Below are positions 24,840-32,189 of a stretch of DNA of 64,000 nucleotides, piece after piece (the stretch's first letter is position 1; every line of letters starts with the position of its first letter). Below the pieces are notes generated by a model. That model had not been told where the DNA came from. It searched no databases and saw only the letters and a list, made by a program, of their open reading frames with translations. Source of the stretch: a virus. The DNA lies in IMG/VR virus record IMGVR_UViG_3300042876_000902, positions 17,969 to 81,968 of that record; one strand, written 5' to 3'. The position numbers and the translations under genes are program-made.

Positions 24840-25264
24840 GAGACCTCCGGGACGTACTTCTTCACGGCGAAGGCGTTGTCGAGCCACGTGACGTAGCGGA
24901 CCGCGCCCGCGTTCGTCTCGAAGTGCTTCACCCGCGGGTCGAAGTAGAAGATCGGCCACTGCCTCGCGGGCAGCCCGCCGATCACGATCGGCAACTTCCC
25001 GAGCACGAGCCCGGCGGTCAGCTCCCCGAACCCGGCGCGGCAGTTGTCGTCGTGGATGAGCATGACGCACTCGGAGTCCTCGACGCCCCGGAGGTCGAAC
25101 TCCGCCGCACCCTGCAGGTAGTTCTGCAGCGCGAGCCCACCCTTCCCGGCGGCGGAGTGTCTGGTCCAGTCCGCCGTGATCGTATGACCCGCTTCGCGGA
25201 GCATCTGCTGGAGGACCCGGACCTCCTCGGCGCGCTCGAACTTCCCTGCTGCGTACACGTTCAC
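24836..25264 (-). CDS. Nucleoside 2-deoxyribosyltransferase-like protein
   Basis: 142 aa. The start MNVYAAGKFERAEEVRVLQQ, then ADWTRH, EDSECVMLIHDDNCRAGFGE and LTAGLVLGKLPIVIGG, follows the pattern of N-deoxyribosyltransferase-like proteins (the catalytic Glu would be in GFGE). Such enzymes exchange or hydrolyse bases of deoxynucleosides. Placement next to dTMP kinase supports a nucleotide role. The stop overlaps the tmk start. Confidence 0.65.
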   Translation of the reverse strand: MNVYAAGKFERAEEVRVLQQMLREAGHTITADWTRHSAAGKGGLALQNYLQGAAEFDLRGVEDSECVMLIHDDNCRAGFGELTAGLVLGKLPIVIGGLPARQWPIFYFDPRVKHFETNAGAVRYVTWLDNAFAVKKYVPEVS

Positions 25265-25644
25265 GGCTTCCTCTCCTTCTCGGCACTCCGGCCGAGGTTG
25301 ATCAAGTCCTTCATCCGGCGGCCACCTTTCTCGCCGAGCGTCCGGTAATGCCCGCTCCCGCGGTTCCTCATCACCTTGTCGCCGCCCAGCTTCCCGATCT
25401 TCTCGTAGAACCCATCGCCCTGCGTGTCCCGCGTCGTCGTCCCTCCCGCTCGACCGATCTCCCTGAAGAACTCGGCACCCCGCTCGGTCTTCACGGTGGT
25501 GCCGCCCTTCGACCCGATCTTCTTGAAGTAGTCGGGGTCGACAGCCAGGCGCGCATCGCGGTTGGCCCGACCTCCCTTGCTCCCCGACATGTGGACGCAG
25601 ACCGCCGGGCTCTCATCCGGGATCTGGCACCGTTCGCACTTCAT
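25261..25644 (-). CDS. KGG-repeat protein
   Basis: 127 aa from ATG 25644, chosen for AAGGAGGAG just upstream (the frame opens 22 codons earlier). An N-terminal Cys pair (MKCERCQIPD) is followed by four repeats of the form FKKIGSKGG / FREIGRAGG / YEKIGKLGG / YRTLGEKGG, as in KGG/stress-induced motif proteins. The motif is of unknown biochemical function; basic repeats suggest nucleic-acid contact. Confidence 0.7.
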   Translation of the reverse strand: MKCERCQIPDESPAVCVHMSGSKGGRANRDARLAVDPDYFKKIGSKGGTTVKTERGAEFFREIGRAGGTTTRDTQGDGFYEKIGKLGGDKVMRNRGSGHYRTLGEKGGRRMKDLINLGRSAEKERKP

Positions 25645-25713
25645 GCTCTCCTCCTTCTTCCACGCCCCAGCGGCAGCCTCGACCGCTGCTGAGATGGGGT
25701 ACTTCGGCATGAT

Positions 25714-26319
25714 TCAGCCCGCCTTCCGCATCAGCTTCTCCGTCACCTCCGACGTCGTGAGCGCCTTCGCCACCACCCCGCGGAGGACGCTCCCCCTCCC
25801 GAGCGCGGCGCGGAGGTCGCGCACGTTGCGCTTGCCGTACGCGGCGACCATGCTCGGGCCCCACGCGCCACCCGACGGCTCGCCGGTGGGCAGGCAGAAC
25901 TCGAAGCGCCCCCGCTGGAACAGCACCTCGTCCGCGGTTTCCATCAGCAGCTGGGCCCAGGCGGTGTCCATCGACTTCGCGGGGACTAGCATGAACCCGT
26001 CGCCGTGCTCGGCCAGGAGCTGCACCCACGGGAGGACCCGCGAGTAGGGCGGGTTCACCCACTTCCGCCCGCGCTTCCACAGGCTCGGGTCGAGCCCGTC
26101 GCCCAGCGTCACGCCGCCCGCCACCTTGAGCTTGCGCGGCTCGCCGTCGACGACCGTCACGCCGTTCGAGATCATCCGCTTCGCGGTACGCCACGGCATG
26201 CGCGGGTAGCAGCACGGGTCGAGGTCGAACGGCCCGAGGTCGTCGACCACGGGCTTGGGTGTGAGCCAGTCGTCGGTGGCCGACTTCGAGTCGGGCCGGT
26301 TCCGGTTGTCCTTGTTCAC
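25714..26319 (-). CDS. Phage N6-adenine DNA methyltransferase (Dam-like)
   Basis: 201 aa from GTG 26319. It begins with the family pattern DDWLTPKPVVDDLGPFDLDPC (Asp-rich, about 16-36) and has the catalytic NPPYS (89-93) after KWVNPP. It is shaped like phage DNA N-6-adenine-methyltransferases. It probably protects phage DNA from host restriction or marks strands. It overlaps the small zinc-ribbon gene upstream. Confidence 0.85.
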   Translation of the reverse strand: MNKDNRNRPDSKSATDDWLTPKPVVDDLGPFDLDPCCYPRMPWRTAKRMISNGVTVVDGEPRKLKVAGGVTLGDGLDPSLWKRGRKWVNPPYSRVLPWVQLLAEHGDGFMLVPAKSMDTAWAQLLMETADEVLFQRGRFEFCLPTGEPSGGAWGPSMVAAYGKRNVRDLRAALGRGSVLRGVVAKALTTSEVTEKLMRKAG

Positions 26320-26495
26320 TTGGCCTCCTTGGCCATGCGCTCTGCGAACCGCGCTCGCGCGGTCGCTGCCTGCACACGTTCGGGGGAATCCTGCCACTTC
26401 TGCTCGCAGCCGTGGCAGAACTGGATCGCGCGGGCCTTCTCGACGACCATCATCGGCTTCCCGCACGCAGAGCAGTCCTGAGCCTTCGCGCTCAT
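26316..26495 (-). CDS. Small zinc-ribbon protein
   Basis: 59 aa from ATG 26495. Two Cys pairs (CSACGKPMMVV ... FCHGCEQKWQ) form a likely zinc ribbon, followed by a helix rich in Ala/Arg. Unknown role; coupled to the Dam gene by a 4-base overlap. Confidence 0.65.
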   Translation of the reverse strand: MSAKAQDCSACGKPMMVVEKARAIQFCHGCEQKWQDSPERVQAATARARFAERMAKEAK

Positions 26496-26689
26496 CGCCG
26501 CCCCGCCTTCATCATCGTCTCGGCGATGCGTTGCCGGACGAGGTTCCGCTCCATCGGGTCGAGCGGCGCCAGCTCCGCCCACCACGTCGTCGGGACCTCG
26601 AGTGCGATGCCCGCCTCGAAGGCCCGCTTCATCATCTCCGCTCGCTTCTGCACCGCCGCCTTCCGCTTCTCATCGAGTTCTTTGGTCAT
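26492..26689 (-). CDS. Small helical protein, first gene of the dam-to-polymerase run
   Basis: 65 aa. Charged amphipathic helix (LDEKRKAAVQKRAEMMKRAF) and a Trp pair (TTWWAELAPLD). The family was not recognised. It follows the promoter candidate at 26723. Confidence 0.65.
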   Translation of the reverse strand: MTKELDEKRKAAVQKRAEMMKRAFEAGIALEVPTTWWAELAPLDPMERNLVRQRIAETMMKAGRR

Positions 26690-26722
26690 CAGCTTCTCCG
26701 GTCGGCAATCAGGGACCCGACC

Positions 26723-26752
26723 TTTCTAGCAAACGAGGGCTCGCTTGGGAAT
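26723..26752 (-). promoter_or_regulatory. Candidate promoter for the operon starting at 26689
   Basis: The - strand reads ATTCCC, 18 bp, TAGAAA with TTTGC before the -10. The -35 is poor; the call rests on the shared GCTAGRR core, the position after a terminator, and a short leader. Confidence 0.4.
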
Positions 26753-26812
26753 CACGAACAACCGACCGCCGTCATCAATGCGGAACCTGGCTGATCGCAC
26801 AACCATGGACAC

Positions 26813-26846
26813 AAAAAGAGCCCCGCGGGCCGGGGCCCCGGGGCTC
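26813..26846 (-). terminator. Rho-independent terminator
   Basis: On the - strand GAGCCCCG ... CGGGGCTC (8 bp, extendable through a GC-rich inner part) is followed by five T. No protein gene ends just upstream of it, so it terminates a non-coding transcript or is a second safeguard. Confidence 0.8.
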
Positions 26847-27104
26847 GCCTGATCGGGTTCCCTCCTTCGGGGGAGGTCTGGGAGGACCCGGGGGGAACGG
26901 GCGGATCCGGGGGACGAGCCCCGCCCGGCGGACCCGCGGGAAGGGCCCTAGGCGCCCCGCCCGCGGGCGATCGGCCGGAGGGGCGGGGTACCCTACCGCC
27001 CCGCCCCTCCGGCGCTCCGGAGCGGCTCCGGTAGCGTCCCGATCAGGCTCCCCCGAAGGAGGGGGAGGCGCCCGGGAGCCCGGAATCGCACAACGGCGGA
27101 CGTG
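26847..27104 (-). ncRNA. Candidate structured small RNA between two terminators
   Basis: This 258-bp GC-rich stretch has no credible ORF and lies between two strong leftward terminators, so anything ending at 26813 would be non-coding. It holds CCTGATCGGG (26848-26857) and CTCCTTCGGGGGAG (26862-26875), with perfect reverse complements in the same order at 27038-27047 and 27048-27061, which would pair as a pseudoknot. A 36-bp segment (26939-26974) recurs inverted at 63271-63306. No clear promoter was found. The surrounding gap (26690-27140) holds nothing else. Confidence 0.4.
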
Positions 27105-27135
27105 AAAAAGGCCCCGGGGCCGGAGCCCCGGGGCC
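27105..27135 (-). terminator. Rho-independent terminator of the upstream gene run
   Basis: Perfect 11-bp stem (GGCCCCGGGGC / GCCCCGGGGCC on the + strand), 4-nt loop, followed on the - strand by five T; it lies directly after the stop at 27141. Confidence 0.88.
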
Positions 27136-27140
27136 GGTGT

Positions 27141-27425
27141 TCACTTCTCCGCCGCGACGAACTCGTTCACCGACTGCCAGGTCCGCATCGTCAGCCGGGT
27201 CTCCGTCGTCGTCCGCAGCACGAACGGGTCGCCGAGCCCGCACGGAGGCGGGTAGCTCACGACGGTCTCGACGGTCGTCCCGGCCACCCGCTCGTACGTG
27301 ATGTCCCGGAGCGTCGTGCCGCGCTTCACGACCGCGAACCCGCGGACCCGGAGTGCCAGCCCCGCGTCGGTCTTCGCGAGGGCGTCGGTGAGGGACTTCG
27401 CCGCGACATCCTTAAAAGTATCCAT
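27141..27425 (-). CDS. Unknown protein
   Basis: 94 aa from ATG 27425; a GTG at 27440 overlapping the previous stop would add five residues. Beta-rich (LALRVRGFAVVKRGTTLRDI, VETVVSYPPPCGLGDPFVLR). The family was not recognised. Last gene before the terminator at 27105. Confidence 0.65.
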   Translation of the reverse strand: MDTFKDVAAKSLTDALAKTDAGLALRVRGFAVVKRGTTLRDITYERVAGTTVETVVSYPPPCGLGDPFVLRTTTETRLTMRTWQSVNEFVAAEK

Positions 27426-27436
27426 CTCGCTCTCTT

Positions 27437-27670
27437 TCACCCGACCCACTTGACCTTGATGTTCGGCCCGTAGATCATCTTGAGGTACCGGCACGTGTAG
27501 CAGCTTCCCCAGGTCAGCCCGGTCCGCCACGACCGCCGGACCGTCCGGCCGCAGCAGCTGCACTTCTTCCGCTCCGCAGGCGACGGCCTCGTCCTCGCGA
27601 GGTAGTGCCGGTGGTTCCGCTCGCCCTCCCACCGCCTCGGGTACTCCCTCTCTTCCGCAGCTTCAGCCAT
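27437..27670 (-). CDS. Small zinc-finger protein
   Basis: 77 aa. Basic N-terminus, then KKCSCCGRTVRRSW and WGSCYTCRYLKMIYG: a likely four-Cys zinc finger as in HNH-like or recombination-associated small phage proteins. No catalytic His is visible. Confidence 0.65.
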   Translation of the reverse strand: MAEAAEEREYPRRWEGERNHRHYLARTRPSPAERKKCSCCGRTVRRSWRTGLTWGSCYTCRYLKMIYGPNIKVKWVG

Positions 27671-27683
27671 GACGTTCGCTCCG

Positions 27684-27824
27684 TCACTCCAAGTTGATGG
27701 TGACCTTCCCGTACATCCTCCGCCGCCTCGCCGCGACCGCCCGCCGGGTCCTGACCCAACCGCGCAACAGCCAGAGCAGGATCGCGGCGACGACCCCCGC
27801 CGACACCCAGCACGCGGGGCTCAC
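27684..27824 (-). CDS. Small membrane protein
   Basis: 46 aa from GTG 27824 overlapping the previous stop. One hydrophobic segment (SPACWVSAGVVAAILLWLL) is followed by an Arg-rich tail (VRTRRAVAARRRR). Unknown. Confidence 0.55.
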   Translation of the reverse strand: MSPACWVSAGVVAAILLWLLRGWVRTRRAVAARRRRMYGKVTINLE

Positions 27825-28525
27825 CTGAGCCTCACGAACTTGACGAGGTACTCGCCGTGCGAGCTGGTCTCGCGGGTCTCGAGCATCACCCGCTCGTCCA
27901 AGCCGAACCGGGTGGCGGCGTAGTGCGCCGCCTGGTCCAGCGATGGCGCATGGACCCGCTCGGTGAGCGGTCGAACGGAGTCGACAACCCACTGCTGGAT
28001 GGCTCGCTCGCCCCGGCCGTCGACCTCTGGGAACATCGCGGCGATCTCCCGGGCCACGAGCCACCGCTCCCCGAGCGGCTTCAAGTTGAGCCGCTCGCGC
28101 CGGGCGACGGTCGCGATGAGCAGCAGCCGCTCCTCCGGAGTCACGCCGTGCCACGGCTTGTCAGGCCGGTCGAGGTTCAGCGGGAAGCGCGCGAGGCAGA
28201 CCTCGCACCACTCCTCCTTCGAGTCGGGCATCGCCTTGATGCACGTCGAGCTGAACCGCCGCACACTCAGGCAGAGCACGTGGTCGTTCGGGGGGTACCC
28301 CTCGTCAGCCTTCCGGCCGGAGTCCCACACCTCCTCCGTGAGGTCGCGGGGCCGGTCCGGGTTCCACAGAGCCGCGCGGGTCGCACCGGCGTAGGCACAC
28401 CCGAGCATCTCGACGGCCACCTTGGTCTCCGGCGCGAACCGGGTCCGCCCCTCGGGCCGGAGCTTCTCGCCCTCCGGGCCCGTCACGAACACCCCCGCCC
28501 CGTCCTCCTTCACGACGCGCTTCAT
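27821..28525 (-). CDS. Unknown 234-aa protein
   Basis: It starts at ATG 28525 inside the previous stop. It has a Cys pair in EEWCEVCLARFP and a helical C-terminal part (GVTPEERLLLIATVARRERL). No recognised domain. The long open frame further upstream only shadows neighbouring genes. Confidence 0.7.
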   Translation of the reverse strand: MKRVVKEDGAGVFVTGPEGEKLRPEGRTRFAPETKVAVEMLGCAYAGATRAALWNPDRPRDLTEEVWDSGRKADEGYPPNDHVLCLSVRRFSSTCIKAMPDSKEEWCEVCLARFPLNLDRPDKPWHGVTPEERLLLIATVARRERLNLKPLGERWLVAREIAAMFPEVDGRGERAIQQWVVDSVRPLTERVHAPSLDQAAHYAATRFGLDERVMLETRETSSHGEYLVKFVRLR

Positions 28526-29058
28526 CACGCCCTCGCCTTCGGGTTCGCCATCTCGCGGGCGAGCGCGGCGTCCACCTGCTCCGCTCTGGCAGCACGGCGG
28601 ACGAGGTTGCCGACGAGGATCGCGACCTTCATCTGCTTCCGCTCGTGGTAGCGGACGTGCTCCCGGATGAGCGCCTCCTCGAACGCACGCTCGCGCTTCG
28701 TCATGTCCGACCACCGGGCGAACCCCGCCCGTTCCAGCTCGGCCGCGAGCCGGGCCCACGTCGGGACCTCCGTCCACCCGCAGCGGACCGACTGCAGGTC
28801 TGCGAGGTTCTTCGCGAGGGCGAGGGCGTCGTCGGACGAGAGCCTCATCTGGACCATGGCCGTCACCGCCAGGTCGTGCATTTCCTGCCGGTGGCGATCT
28901 GTCATCCCCGGCCGCTTCCCCACCGTCCGCGCTCTCTCCGCCGCCTGCCGCCGGGCGAACTCCGCCAGCACCCGCCGCAGTGCCCTGAGCTTCGCCAAGG
29001 TCGAGAGCCCGTTGAGCGGCCCGACCGTCCTCGTCTCGATGTTGCACCAGTCCGTCAT
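28525..29058 (-). CDS. Unknown helical protein
   Basis: 177 aa. Mostly helical and Arg/Ala-rich (LSTLAKLRALRRVLAEFARR; VTAMVQMRLSSDDALALAKN; EALIREHVRYHERKQ). The family was not recognised; possibly a DNA-binding or regulatory protein. Confidence 0.7.
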   Translation of the reverse strand: MTDWCNIETRTVGPLNGLSTLAKLRALRRVLAEFARRQAAERARTVGKRPGMTDRHRQEMHDLAVTAMVQMRLSSDDALALAKNLADLQSVRCGWTEVPTWARLAAELERAGFARWSDMTKRERAFEEALIREHVRYHERKQMKVAILVGNLVRRAARAEQVDAALAREMANPKARA

Positions 29059-29073
29059 GACGTGTCCCTCCTG

Positions 29074-29523
29074 TCACGTGGTATGTTTCTTGAGCAGCGT
29101 CTTCCACTTCGTCTTCCACGCCAACACCTCGGCCCGGCCCGCCTCGACGTTCCGCGGGTCGTTCCACCACGTCGAGACGCCCGACGGGTGGGGGACGACG
29201 ATCGCCGGTCGGCCGCGGACCTCGCACCGCTGGAAGTGCCGCGGATGCTCGACCCCGAAGGCCTCGGCGACCCGGAGGCCGACGAGGACCACGGGCGCCG
29301 TGGCGAGGTCGATGACCCTCGCTGCCCGCCGGGCCCGGTGGAGCGGGAAGAGGTCGCCCTTCCCGGCGGCCGGGCCCGGGTACTTGCTCAGCAGGTTGAC
29401 GACGTGGCATTCGTCGAGCGACACGCTCAGCAGGTGCTCGAGCCGCTCACGGCTGTTCCTGGCCTCCAGCGGTCGGTCCGGGTCCGACGTCCGGCCCGGC
29501 GCCTGACCCACGATGTTGAGCAT
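29074..29523 (-). CDS. Uracil-DNA glycosylase superfamily protein
   Basis: 149 aa from ATG 29523 (GGAGG 6 bases upstream; a GTG one codon earlier is less likely). Motif 1 is NIVGQAPGR (3-11) and motif 2 is VPHPSGVSTWW (111-120), as in UDG families 4/5. It removes uracil from DNA, useful in a phage that makes dUMP with its own dCMP deaminase. No Fe-S cysteine set is visible. Confidence 0.8.
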   Translation of the reverse strand: MLNIVGQAPGRTSDPDRPLEARNSRERLEHLLSVSLDECHVVNLLSKYPGPAAGKGDLFPLHRARRAARVIDLATAPVVLVGLRVAEAFGVEHPRHFQRCEVRGRPAIVVPHPSGVSTWWNDPRNVEAGRAEVLAWKTKWKTLLKKHTT

Positions 29524-29526
29524 CAC

Positions 29527-29619
29527 TCACCTCCCGAGGAGAGTGCCGAAGATGACCAGGTCGACGGCCACGATGACCCCGACGACTACTCCGGCCCAGA
29601 AGCTACCCCAGTTCCACAC
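29527..29619 (-). CDS. 30-aa membrane peptide
   Basis: GTG 29619 has GGGAGG 8 bases upstream. The product (VWNWGSFWAGVVVGVIVAVD...) is a single hydrophobic helix ending LLGR, and its stop codon lies within the ribosome-binding region of the uracil-DNA glycosylase gene. Its tight fit between two genes supports it. Confidence 0.55.
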   Translation of the reverse strand: MWNWGSFWAGVVVGVIVAVDLVIFGTLLGR

Positions 29620-29623
29620 AGTC

Positions 29624-29851
29624 CTAACCTCCCTTCCGTCGTTCATCGTTCAGCTTGTCGATGAGCCTCCGGACCCGGATGCCCTCCCGCTGCTGGTCCG
29701 GGTTGTCCGAGATGACGTCCTCGCCCGGCCGCCTCGGGTCGAAGACCTCCCCGCTGTTCCTGTACTTCGGGTCGCTGAGCTGCCAGTAGAGGTGGGAGTC
29801 GAGCGCCGCGAGGATGATCGACGCTTCGCTGATCGTCAGGTCGACCTTCAT
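29624..29851 (-). CDS. Small unknown protein
   Basis: 75 aa from ATG 29851 (GGAGGAG upstream). N-terminal MKVDLTISEASIILAALDSH followed by a polar, Asp/Arg-rich part. The family was not recognised. Confidence 0.65.
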   Translation of the reverse strand: MKVDLTISEASIILAALDSHLYWQLSDPKYRNSGEVFDPRRPGEDVISDNPDQQREGIRVRRLIDKLNDERRKGG

Positions 29852-29853
29852 GT

Positions 29854-30057
29854 TCACTCCTCCTCCCATCCGTCGAACCACGGGCCCCACTGATCGGTGC
29901 GATGGCGGTTCTCGCTGAGCTTGCAGGTACGCGAGCTGGTCTCGGGGTCTCGGCAGTGTTCTTGGGCCTCCGCCCGAGACAGCCCGCGCTTCACCACCTT
30001 GCGATGACTCGGGGCCTCCGGGTTCTGGAAGAACCGGACGACGCGGTAGGTGGTCAC
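29854..30057 (-). CDS. Small phage protein with YRVVRFF start
   Basis: 67 aa from GTG 30057. TTYRVVRFFQNPEAPSHRKV, LSRAEAQEHCRDPETSSRTC and WFDGWEE resemble short proteins frequent in actino- and proteobacterial phages; role unknown. Confidence 0.7.
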   Translation of the reverse strand: MTTYRVVRFFQNPEAPSHRKVVKRGLSRAEAQEHCRDPETSSRTCKLSENRHRTDQWGPWFDGWEEE

Positions 30058-30236
30058 CGGAGCCTCCTCCTGTTCAGGCAGAACTGGCACAGGCGCTTCC
30101 CGTCGCTCGCGGCCTCGACGGTCCACACCCCGCGCTGCTTGCACCCGTCCTCCTCGCAGTCGCCTGCCCGCTGCGACCCCGACTTGACATCGGCCGCCTT
30201 CTTGAACTCCGCATTGAAGTCGTCTTCCCAGTTCAT
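30054..30236 (-). CDS. Small Cys-containing protein
   Basis: 60 aa from ATG 30236. Acidic N-terminus (MNWEDDFNAEFKKA) and two Cys pairs (CEEDGCKQRG ... CQFCLNRR), a likely zinc knuckle. Unknown. Confidence 0.6.
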   Translation of the reverse strand: MNWEDDFNAEFKKAADVKSGSQRAGDCEEDGCKQRGVWTVEAASDGKRLCQFCLNRRRLR

Positions 30237-30544
30237 GGCAACCTCAGCTTGGCTCCGGCGGGGAGCCCGCCGTTGAAGACCAGCAGCCCGTCCGCTGGCA
30301 TGACGTGAACGAAGCAGTCGCCGGTGGGGAACCCTCCGCCGACCCAGACACCGTCCCACTCCCACCGCTGCAGCGCGATGCGCGCTGCGGCGGCGTGGTT
30401 CTCGTCGGCCCCGAGGGCGTCGTCCCAACTGACGATGACCCTCCGTGGTGGGTGGCCGTCGTGAGCATAGCCAGGATCGGTGACCGAGACTCTGGCACCG
30501 CTGCGGTTCGTCGGCGGCAGGTACTTCGTGAAGATGGCGCGCAT
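30233..30544 (-). CDS. Unknown protein
   Basis: 103 aa from ATG 30544. Contains GYAHDGHPPRRVIVSWDDA and a Gly/Trp-rich segment (WEWDGVWVGGGFPTGD). No recognised domain. Confidence 0.65.
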   Translation of the reverse strand: MRAIFTKYLPPTNRSGARVSVTDPGYAHDGHPPRRVIVSWDDALGADENHAAAARIALQRWEWDGVWVGGGFPTGDCFVHVMPADGLLVFNGGLPAGAKLRLP

Positions 30545-30867
30545 CACGACCTCGCCTTCCGGACGCCGACCGCCGCGTTGGCGATCTCGAACGCCCGCTG
30601 TGCGATGTCCCTCGCGGTCTGAGCAGGGAACGCCGCCGACATGTGGGCGCAGCACCGGATCATGATGCTGTCCCTGATGCCCTCCTCTTCGCGCACCGCC
30701 TCGCGGCACTCGTAGCAGAACCTGTACTTCGTCGAGACCTCGCGTTTCTTGCACCGCTCGCAGGGATGAGTCTCCCCGCCTGCCTTCCTCTCGGACATGG
30801 CTTCACTCCTCTTGCGTTCGCGAGCCCACGCCCAAGGGTCGGGCTCACCGTAGTAGAAATCACCCAT
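30544..30867 (-). CDS. Unknown protein with zinc-ribbon
   Basis: 107 aa from ATG 30867, which overlaps the tiny upstream gene; a second in-frame ATG at 30798 also has a good ribosome-binding site. It has an aromatic start (GDFYYGEPDPWAWARER), CERCKKREVSTKYRFCYECRE and a helical C-terminus. Unknown. Confidence 0.6.
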   Translation of the reverse strand: MGDFYYGEPDPWAWARERKRSEAMSERKAGGETHPCERCKKREVSTKYRFCYECREAVREEEGIRDSIMIRCCAHMSAAFPAQTARDIAQRAFEIANAAVGVRKARS

Positions 30868-30985
30868 GACGCGCCGCCTCCGGCCGTCGTCGCTCGGGCT
30901 TCGGCGGCCCCTCGTTGCACATCCCAACGAGCAGCAGGACGGTCACGCAGAGCAGCACGTAGATCCCCACGGTCGGCTCTCTCAT
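30860..30985 (-). CDS. 41-aa membrane peptide
   Basis: ATG 30985 overlaps the previous stop (ATGA) and the stop overlaps the next start, so it is translationally coupled on both sides. The sequence has one hydrophobic segment (VGIYVLLCVTVLLLVGMCN) and a basic tail. Unknown. Confidence 0.55.
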   Translation of the reverse strand: MREPTVGIYVLLCVTVLLLVGMCNEGPPKPERRRPEAARHG

Positions 30986-31674
30986 TCAAGCGGTCTCCTC
31001 ACCTGGACATCCTTGCCGTCCTTGAGCCCGTCGCCCATCGCGGTCCAGTCGCGGGGCTTCGCCTTCCGCTCGGGCGCCTTCCGGCCCGCCGTCACCTCGA
31101 GCACATACTCCTCCACCCGCTTCTTCACCGTCGGCCGGACGAGCGGCTCCACCTTCCGTGTCACCTCGGAGGCCCACCCGACGCAGTAGGAGTCGCCCTT
31201 GACGGCGAGCCCCTTCCGGCTGATCAGCGGGTACTCCTCCTTCACCTTGTCGAGGTACTGCTCGCGGGCCTTGCGCATCGCCCGCGAGAGGTTCGTCGCC
31301 GCGTACGTCGCCACCTTCACGTCGACCTCCGGGCCGACGATGATGTAGTGGGCGTAGTAGCGAGCCGCACCTACCTGGCTCAGCTTGTACTTGCCGCCGA
31401 GCCCGGCTTGGAACAGCAACTCGCACCCGAAGGCCTGCGCAATGCCGCCGAAGAGGATGGTCTCGTAGTCCTTCGACTTCGACGCCGAGGCCCACGAGCG
31501 GAGCGGATGCTCCTTGATCGGTCCGACCTCCGCGTCGGAGGTCGAGACTCCGTGCTCCTTCATCAGCGCTTGGGCACGCTCCATCGCCAGCGCCGCCTCG
31601 TGCGGGTTCGGGTTGTTCCCGGCGAGGGCGAGCAGCTTGGCGATGCGTTCGATGATCTTCGGGTCAGCGCTCAT
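30982..31674 (-). CDS. DUF2786-domain protein
   Basis: 230 aa from ATG 31674. The first 40 residues (KIIERIAKLLALAGNNPNPH, EAALAMERAQALMKEHGVS) match DUF2786, a domain common in phage and plasmid proteins. The rest is a conserved-looking alpha/beta region. Molecular role unknown. Confidence 0.75.
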   Translation of the reverse strand: MSADPKIIERIAKLLALAGNNPNPHEAALAMERAQALMKEHGVSTSDAEVGPIKEHPLRSWASASKSKDYETILFGGIAQAFGCELLFQAGLGGKYKLSQVGAARYYAHYIIVGPEVDVKVATYAATNLSRAMRKAREQYLDKVKEEYPLISRKGLAVKGDSYCVGWASEVTRKVEPLVRPTVKKRVEEYVLEVTAGRKAPERKAKPRDWTAMGDGLKDGKDVQVRRPLE

Positions 31675-32086
31675 CGGCAGCCTCCAGCAATGGCGCGTGC
31701 CACGTGATCGTGTGCTCCCCGTCCCACCCGAAGAGGGCACCGGGGCCGTTCCCCTCCTCGTCGCGCGAGGCGTAGATGATGGCGCCGGACGACAGCTCGA
31801 CGGCCATCGACGGCTCATTCCATCCCTCGCGCTCCAGCTCCTCCTTCGTCATCTTGCGGATCCGGACGACGGCCGTCCCGATGATCAGGTCGCCGCCCGG
31901 CCCCGCCGCGTGGAGCTTCAGGCACTGCGGGCAGTTCACCTCCGGCGTCTGCGTGTCGCGGTCCCGCGGCTCGAGTGCCCACGAGTGGCCAGGTGGCCAG
32001 TCGCGCGGCATCTTCGAGTCGAACCGGCACAGCGGCAACCCTGCGTCCAGGTAGTGTATCACCCTCTTGGCTCTGTTGGACGTCAT
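31664..32086 (-). CDS. Unknown protein
   Basis: 140 aa. An N-terminal basic helix, a Trp/Pro-rich segment (PRDWPPGHSWALEPRD), a Cys pair (NCPQCLKLH) and a beta-rich C-terminus ending ITWHAPLLEA. Overlaps the DUF2786 gene by 11 bases. Confidence 0.65.
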   Translation of the reverse strand: MTSNRAKRVIHYLDAGLPLCRFDSKMPRDWPPGHSWALEPRDRDTQTPEVNCPQCLKLHAAGPGGDLIIGTAVVRIRKMTKEELEREGWNEPSMAVELSSGAIIYASRDEEGNGPGALFGWDGEHTITWHAPLLEAADER

Positions 32087-32189
32087 GCTCCGTCCTCCTG
32101 TGTGAGTTGATTCGTTCCCGGAACCGAAGGCCCGGGGCCGACCCGTTTGCTCCGTGCGGTGTCGGGCCAGCCCCGAGCCTCCCCCATCC

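Noticed and set aside
26602-27105. 167-aa + strand open frame across 26.6-27.1 kb
   Set aside because: It overlaps real - strand genes and two terminators; Gly/Arg/Pro-rich shadow of GC-rich DNA.
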